Assembly: GCF_014290175.1 (NCBI RefSeq)
Contig: NZ_JACOOR010000002.1
Coordinates: 186,001 to 250,000, forward strand
Length of the DNA: 64,000 nt
Origin: Anaerosacchariphilus hominis
GTDB taxonomy: Bacteria > Bacillota > Clostridia > Lachnospirales > Lachnospiraceae
Direction of reading: 5' to 3'
Each line of letters begins with the position of its first letter. Positions within the stretch are counted from its first letter, which is position 1. Positions 59,729 to 64,000 of the stretch are shown here, piece by piece. The notes below the pieces were generated by a model. It saw nothing but the letters and a program-made list of their open reading frames with translations. It was not told the origin of the DNA and did not search any database. The position numbers were made by a program, and so were the translations under genes.

Positions 59729-62032
59729 ATGGCAGAGAAGCAAAACTGGGTAAAAAAATACAAAGGACAGCTGATTCTGACGGTTCTGCTGGTGCTTTTG
59801 GTACTCGTCGCGCCCTTTGATACTTATTATCAGAGAGAGGTAGGCGCAGAGGAGCTGGAGGTTCCTTCGGAGGCCGAAGAAACGGCTGTAGTAACGGAGG
59901 ATGAGGAACCGGCGCTGGTGATCGAGGGCGGCACAGGTTATACGGGCTCTGTGGCGCAGACGGAAGAGATTACCCTGCAGAAGGGAAGCTACCGCCTGCA
60001 GGTGGTGGGGCTTTCCGAGAGCGGAGAGAATCGGATCGAGGTCTGGAGTACCCGCTGTCTGAACGGGGATAATTCCGAGGGCAGGCTTCTGGCAGACGCG
60101 TCTCTGGAGCCCGGAGGCGAGATGACGGAGCTTGCGTTCCAGGCAGAGGCTTCTCTGGAGGAGGTACAGTTCCGCATCGTGTACGGCGGAACGGGCAGCA
60201 TGAATGTGAGCAGCCTGTACCTGGTCAGTCAACAGAGGATGTATCGGGATCCGGTGATTCTGGCAGGATTGGTCGTGCTGGCTTCCTTGCTGATTTTCCT
60301 GTATCGGATCCGGAAAGGCGACCCGGATGGGACGGGAAAGACGGCTTTTCTGGTGCTGGGAGCGGCAGTGATCATAAGTTCTCTGCCACTGACTTTTCAG
60401 TATGTGCTGGACGGCAATGACCTCTACTATCAGTTTAACCGGATTCAGGGAATCCAGGAGGCGCTGAAGGCCGGACAGTTCCCAGTGAAGCTTCACAGCA
60501 CCTTCCTCCATGGTTATGGCTATGGGTCCTCCATTTTTTATCCGGAGCTGTTTTTATATTTTCCGGCATTCCTGGGCTGCCTTGGCATGTCCCTGGTGGG
60601 CTGCTACCGGCTGCTGCTCCTGGGCGTGCACGCGGCGACAGCCTTTGTGAGCTACCGCTCTTTTTCGGCGGTTATGGAGTCCCGGGAGAAGGGCATGCTG
60701 GCGGCGGTATTCTATACCCTGTCGGTGTACCGGCTGCTCGATCTGTATACCCGGGCGGCTCTGGGCGAGGGTATGGCCATGATATTCCTGCCGCTGGTTC
60801 TGTGGGGCATGTACGAGCTGTTTCTGGGAAATGAGAAAAAGTGGTATCTGGCGGCCCTGGGCTTTACGGGCGTGATGCAGTGCCATATTTTGTCCACGGA
60901 ACTGGCTCTGGGCTTTTCAGCCCTCTTTGGACTGATTTATATCCGGAGATTAAAGGAAAAGGGGAGGATTCCGGCGCTTGCTCTGGGGACAGTGAGTACG
61001 GCTCTGATGAATGTGGGGCTGGTACTGCCTATTCTTCAGCATACGGCCTACCCATTTAAGGTGTTCTCGGTGGAGAGTACTCTGAGCTGGTGGACGGTGA
61101 CACTGCCAAAGCTTTTTGACCTTCTCATGTTCAATCCCACAGAGCGGATGTACGCGGGATTGGAGAACAGCGGGGAAATGCCCTGTACCATCGGTTTTGT
61201 GCTGTTTCTGGGGATTCTGGCCTTCCTGTATGTGTGGCTGACCCGGCCAGAAAAACGGAAGGCTGATCCGGGACTTCGGCGCTGCATGACGGCGCTGGTT
61301 CTGGCGGGCATCGGGCTCTATGTGTCCACCTGCTATTTCCCCTGGGACAGGGTGCAGAGCATCGGGCTCCTGAACCGGCTGGTGAGCACAGTCCAGTTCC
61401 CCTGGCGGTGTCTGGCCATTTCCACGGCACTCCTCTGCCCAGTCTGCGCCGAAGGTGTCTGGCATCTCAGTGAGAACCGGGAGCTTCGGAAAGGACTGTG
61501 CGTGGGCGCGGGTGTGCTGGCAGTGCTGTGTAGCCTGATTTATGTAAACCGGTACTGCGAGGAGGCCATGCCGCGGTATACGTCTCTGAATCAGTATCAG
61601 CGGGAGAAGGCCCAGGTGGATGTGATGTATTTTGTGGACGTGGAGCATTCCAACAGCTTCCGGATGTGGAACCGGGACGATACCTTTGTGGCATCTGACG
61701 GGGTGGAGCTGGCGGACTGCGCGCGGACGGAGAAGCCTGCAGCCGGATTTTCCTTTGAAAAGGCAGAGGGAGCAGGGGCTTATGTGGATGTGTCCCTGAC
61801 CTGGTATCCGGATTATGGTGCGCGGCTGTCTGACGGCACAGAGCTTACGACGGGCATCGGGGACGGCGGCGTGCTCAGGGTGTATCTGCCGGAGGAGGCG
61901 AAAGGGAGCGTGAAGGTCTTTTACCGGGAGCCCGGGTATATTCATCTGGGAAGATGGATTTCGCTGGTAAGCTTTCTTGGAGTGTGCCTGGTTTGGGTTC
62001 GGAAAAGTGCTTCGAAAAAGAAAAAAGAATGA
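59729..62032 (+). CDS. Large GT-C-like membrane protein, paralogue B
   Basis: 767 residues. Same architecture as the protein at 51797-54076: N-terminal helix (about 13-28), outer beta domain, many helices, a C-terminal outer domain and a last helix with a KKKKE tail. Shared blocks include LDGNDLYYQFNRI versus SGHDMYFHYGRL, GYGYGSSIFYPELFLYFPA, YRLLDLYTRAALGEG and the CYFPWDRVQ block. An ancient duplication is implied. AAGGAG precedes the start. Likely works with the GT39-like protein. Confidence 0.75.
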   Translation: MAEKQNWVKKYKGQLILTVLLVLLVLVAPFDTYYQREVGAEELEVPSEAEETAVVTEDEEPALVIEGGTGYTGSVAQTEEITLQKGSYRLQVVGLSESGENRIEVWSTRCLNGDNSEGRLLADASLEPGGEMTELAFQAEASLEEVQFRIVYGGTGSMNVSSLYLVSQQRMYRDPVILAGLVVLASLLIFLYRIRKGDPDGTGKTAFLVLGAAVIISSLPLTFQYVLDGNDLYYQFNRIQGIQEALKAGQFPVKLHSTFLHGYGYGSSIFYPELFLYFPAFLGCLGMSLVGCYRLLLLGVHAATAFVSYRSFSAVMESREKGMLAAVFYTLSVYRLLDLYTRAALGEGMAMIFLPLVLWGMYELFLGNEKKWYLAALGFTGVMQCHILSTELALGFSALFGLIYIRRLKEKGRIPALALGTVSTALMNVGLVLPILQHTAYPFKVFSVESTLSWWTVTLPKLFDLLMFNPTERMYAGLENSGEMPCTIGFVLFLGILAFLYVWLTRPEKRKADPGLRRCMTALVLAGIGLYVSTCYFPWDRVQSIGLLNRLVSTVQFPWRCLAISTALLCPVCAEGVWHLSENRELRKGLCVGAGVLAVLCSLIYVNRYCEEAMPRYTSLNQYQREKAQVDVMYFVDVEHSNSFRMWNRDDTFVASDGVELADCARTEKPAAGFSFEKAEGAGAYVDVSLTWYPDYGARLSDGTELTTGIGDGGVLRVYLPEEAKGSVKVFYREPGYIHLGRWISLVSFLGVCLVWVRKSASKKKKE

Positions 62033-62084
62033 GAGATAGATTCCGTATAGAATCGGATGAACGGCGCATACTACTTTTACAGAC

Positions 62085-62126
62085 AAGTACGCGGATGGCT
62101 GGAGGCTGTCTGCGTACTTTTATTTT
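62085..62126 (+). terminator. Terminator of the purL-glycosyltransferase transcript
   Basis: AAGTACGCGGA (62085-62095) pairs with TCTGCGTACTT (62109-62119, one G-T), then TTATTTT. Confidence 0.85.
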
Positions 62127-62152
62127 AAAGTTTTATAAGGAGGTAAGATGCG

Positions 62153-62473
62153 ATGACGAGACTGGACTGTACGGTGAACAGCTGCCTATATAACAAGGAG
62201 CGGTGCTGCTGCAAGGACAATATTGAGGTGGAAGGTCAGGACGCGAGACATTCCAGGGAGACCTGCTGTAAGAGCTTTCGGGAACGGGGCGAGGGACAGG
62301 CGCTGAGTGTGGTGGATATTCCGACGCGGAATACGGAGGTGGCCTGCGGAGCCTGTGACTGTACCTTCAATGAGAACTGTAGATGTACGGCGAAGCATAT
62401 CGGGATCGCGGGCGGGGCGGCCTGCGAGTGTGGGGAGACGGAATGCGCTACGTTCCGGTGCCGGTGTGAGTAG
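62153..62473 (+). CDS. Protein with two DUF1540 domains
   Basis: 106 residues with sixteen or so cysteines in two similar halves: LDCTVNSCLYNKERCCCKDNI...TCCKSF and VACGACDCTFNENCRCTAKHI...CATFRC. Each half fits DUF1540, a short Cys-rich domain common in clostridia that probably binds metal. ATG 62153 follows GGAGG by 9 bases; the ATG at 62148 opens only two codons. Function unknown. Confidence 0.9.
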   Translation: MTRLDCTVNSCLYNKERCCCKDNIEVEGQDARHSRETCCKSFRERGEGQALSVVDIPTRNTEVACGACDCTFNENCRCTAKHIGIAGGAACECGETECATFRCRCE

Positions 62474-62490
62474 AATGTAAGTGGTGCTCA

Positions 62491-62528
62491 GCCAGGACAA
62501 TTGGGTGCCTGCTCTGGATTGTCCTGGC
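62491..62528. repeat. Inverted repeat after the DUF1540 gene
   Basis: GCCAGGACAAT (62491-62501) pairs perfectly with ATTGTCCTGGC (62518-62528). No T-run on either side, so it is either a weak terminator or a different structured element between convergent genes. Confidence 0.55.
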
Positions 62529-62595
62529 CGGGATTAAGTTCCACGCATGAAAAACGGACGCCGAGCGTGCCATCGGCTGGGGTGAAGCGTTTGTA

Positions 62596-62970
62596 TTAAG
62601 ACAGCATGCCGCCCAGGGTGCCTCCGGCGGTGCAGAGCAGCAGGGTGGTGACGAAGTGGGAGCTGGTGCCGGAGAAGCCCTGACCGGCGGCCAGGGAGAT
62701 GAGGGTCAGCAGGGTAAAGTACAGGAGGCCGAAGACGGTGCCCCAGAGATACTTGCGGGTTTTCATCATTTTGCCTTCAAGGAAACCACCCAGGAAGCAG
62801 GACAGCAGATAGACGGCGGTAATTCCGATGTTCACGGCGGCCTCGGAGAGGCGGAGTCTGTAAAGGAGCAGGGCCAGCAGCAAGAGCGACAGGCCGGTAA
62901 GGATGTAGGAGGCCAGGAGGGCCTTCAGCATGGGGAGGGCAGCGCCCCGACAGGGTTTCGTTTTTTCCAT
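62596..62970 (-). CDS. TIGR04086/DUF3792-like four-helix membrane protein
   Basis: 124 residues with four predicted helices (about 14-41, 45-64, 73-93, 103-122). MLKALLASYILTGLSLLLLALLLYRL and the GGFLEGKMMKTRKYLWGTVFGLLYF centre fit the TIGR04086 family of small clostridial membrane proteins, which are often found near SCIFF genes. GAAGGAGG precedes the start. Divergent from the SCIFF precursor. Role unknown. Confidence 0.7.
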   Translation of the reverse strand: MEKTKPCRGAALPMLKALLASYILTGLSLLLLALLLYRLRLSEAAVNIGITAVYLLSCFLGGFLEGKMMKTRKYLWGTVFGLLYFTLLTLISLAAGQGFSGTSSHFVTTLLLCTAGGTLGGMLS

Positions 62971-63083
62971 GGTTTGTTCCTCCTTCAGGGGCGGTCCTGG
63001 AATGTCCGCCTTTTCTGATTCAGTATATGAGAAGAAAGTCGGTGAAATTACAGGAAAAAGTACTTTTAAAATCCGTGTGGATA

Positions 63084-63092
63084 TGCTATACT
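63084..63092 (+). promoter_or_regulatory. Extended -10 box of the SCIFF operon
   Basis: TGCTATACT, an extended -10. No clear -35. It lies about 50 bases before the SCIFF ribosome-binding site. Confidence 0.5.
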
Positions 63093-63158
63093 ATTCTGTA
63101 ACTACAGGGCATTATATCTATAAGCCCTGGAAGATAGAGAGACAGGAGGGAAACCAAG

Positions 63159-63302
63159 ATGAAGCATATTCAGACACTGAACACACAGATTCTGCAGAAT
63201 ACCGTGAAAAAAGGTGGCTGCGGAGAGTGCCAGACATCCTGCCAGTCAGCATGTAAGACATCCTGCACCGTAGGAAACCAGACATGCGAGCAGCATAAAT
63301 AA
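63159..63302 (+). CDS. scfA: SCIFF ranthipeptide precursor (six cysteines in forty-five)
   Basis: 47-residue precursor, MKHIQTLNTQILQNTVKKGG followed by the six-cysteine core (CGECQTSC, SACKTSC, QTCEQHK). The leader and Cys spacing are those of SCIFF peptides, in which the partner radical SAM enzyme forms Cys-thioether links to non-alpha carbons (ranthipeptide). AGGAGG is 9 bases upstream. Too short to appear in ordinary gene lists. Near-universal in Clostridia and proposed to have a regulatory role. Confidence 0.96.
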   Translation: MKHIQTLNTQILQNTVKKGGCGECQTSCQSACKTSCTVGNQTCEQHK

Positions 63303-63324
63303 GGCATTAAAAAAAGCGTTTAGA

Positions 63325-63352
63325 ATACCCCGCCGCTGACGGCGGGGTATTT
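63325..63352 (+). terminator. Attenuator hairpin between SCIFF precursor and maturase
   Basis: ATACCCCGCCG-CTGA-CGGCGGGGTAT, a perfect 11-bp stem, followed by only TT. A leaky terminator here would give excess precursor over maturase. Confidence 0.75.
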
Positions 63353-63381
63353 GATCGATCAAAGATATTTAAGGAGAAAAC

Positions 63382-64000
63382 ATGATACATCGTTACTATA
63401 ATAATGGATATTACATTGTCCTGGACGTGAACAGCGGAGCGGTTCATGTGGTGGACGAGCTGGCATATGAGGTCATTGGTCTGGCGGACGAGGCATATCA
63501 GCCGGAGGAGATTGTCACAAAGTTAAAGGACCGCTGGCCCGAGAGCGACATCCGCGAGGTACTGGAAGATGTGGAGGAGCTGAAGAACCAGGGCGTCCTC
63601 TTTACGGAAGATACATATAAGGACAAGATCATTGATTTCAAAAAGCGTTCCACGGTAGTGAAGGCTCTGTGCCTGCACATCGCCCACGACTGTAACCTGG
63701 CCTGCCGCTACTGCTTTGCGGAGGAGGGCGAGTACCATGGCCGCAGAGCGCTGATGAGCTATGAGGTGGGCAAGCAGGCCCTGGACTTCCTGATTGCCAA
63801 CTCCGGCAGCCGCCGGAATCTGGAGGTGGACTTCTTCGGAGGCGAGCCCCTGATGAACTGGCAGGTGGTCAAAGATCTGGTGGCCTATGGCCGGAAGCAG
63901 GAGAAGCTTCACGACAAGAAGTTCCGTTTCACTCTGACCACTAACGGCATCCTGCTGAACGACGAGGTTCAGGAGTTTGTCAATAAAGAGATGAGCAACG
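63382..64000 (+). CDS. scfB: SCIFF radical SAM maturase, 5' part (cut by window end)
   Basis: 206 residues seen. Residues 1-90 are the RiPP-recognition-like N-terminus (MIHRYYNNGYYIVLDVNSGAVHVVDELAYEVIGL). The radical SAM cluster motif is CNLACRYC at 104-111 in LHIAHDCNLACRYCFAEEG, followed by VDFFGGEPLMNW. It modifies the SCIFF peptide encoded 79 bases upstream; the SPASM domain would be beyond the window. ATG 63382 follows AAGGAGA. The gene is open at the window edge, not truncated in nature as far as can be seen. Confidence 0.95.
   Translation, partial: MIHRYYNNGYYIVLDVNSGAVHVVDELAYEVIGLADEAYQPEEIVTKLKDRWPESDIREVLEDVEELKNQGVLFTEDTYKDKIIDFKKRSTVVKALCLHIAHDCNLACRYCFAEEGEYHGRRALMSYEVGKQALDFLIANSGSRRNLEVDFFGGEPLMNWQVVKDLVAYGRKQEKLHDKKFRFTLTTNGILLNDEVQEFVNKEMSN

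Noticed and set aside
62153..63302. Possible second RiPP precursor in the Cys-rich DUF1540 gene
   Set aside because: It has no leader-core layout and fits two DUF1540 domains, so only the SCIFF peptide is called as a precursor.
1..64000. CRISPR arrays, insertion sequences, prophage genes, rRNA operons
   Set aside because: No regularly spaced repeats, transposase, integrase, phage structural genes or rRNA sequence were seen anywhere in the window.

Overview
The window reads as a chromosomal segment of a Gram-positive anaerobe of the class Clostridia, most likely a Lachnospiraceae-type gut bacterium. The inference rests on moderate GC content, strong AGGAGG ribosome-binding sites, GatCAB transamidation, a PASTA kinase/PP2C pair, a Lys-adding-type locus with a MurE carrying the DNPR motif of meso-diaminopimelate enzymes, a single-chain PurL of the clostridial type, fused PyrB/PyrI-type ATCase genes, and a SCIFF (six-cysteine) ranthipeptide with its radical SAM maturase. 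No phage, insertion sequence or CRISPR array is visible; gene density is high and most genes are core or family-typical.

Layout. 1-3.4 kb: a structured non-coding element, then gatC-gatA-gatB. 3.6-12.7 kb: mostly single genes with their own promoters and terminators (cold shock protein, amidohydrolase, zinc-ribbon membrane protein, truA, an orphan NMT1-type lipoprotein, a secreted metallophosphoesterase, a PHP hydrolase, YerC-type and Rrf2-type regulators, homocysteine methyltransferase, RNase P RNA, a PH-domain protein). 12.8-14.2 kb: pyrB-pyrI. 14.5-16.4 kb: a VanR/VanS-like two-component pair on the minus strand. 16.5-20.4 kb: folC, bifunctional pheA and a DegV protein. 20.5-22.4 kb: a PHP phosphoesterase and an FMN-dependent alpha-hydroxy-acid oxidase family enzyme.

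22.4-29.9 kb is the most unusual part. A BlaI-type repressor is followed by a BlaR1-type M56 metallopeptidase whose outer domain carries Asp-box repeats instead of a penicillin-binding fold, an unknown two-pass membrane protein, and a MecA-like lipoprotein whose transpeptidase domain has lost the SxxK and SxN motifs and altered the KTG motif. These genes are tightly coupled and run on into an AI-2E-family transporter and coaX. The arrangement looks like a beta-lactam-sensing operon rebuilt for a different signal and with a non-catalytic PBP-like output.

29.9-33 kb: dinB, a small Cys protein, carbamate kinase, tRNA-Gly(UCC). 33.1-47.9 kb: an aldose-epimerase-like gene followed by the large Firmicutes housekeeping operon murE-priA-def-fmt-yugP-rsmB-rlmN-stp-prkC-rsgA-rpe-thiN, joined by overlaps or very short gaps and closed by a terminator. 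48-51 kb: an HPr-like protein without the phospho-histidine and an iron-sulfur superfamily 2 helicase with an apparent nuclease-fold N-terminus. 50.9-62.0 kb: purL flanked by two paralogous large GT-C-like membrane proteins, one with a coupled LysR regulator and one with a GT39-like protein. 62.1-64 kb: a double DUF1540 protein, a TIGR04086-type membrane protein, and the SCIFF precursor with the beginning of its maturase, cut by the window edge.

All functions are read from the sequence alone by family recognition; no database search was run.
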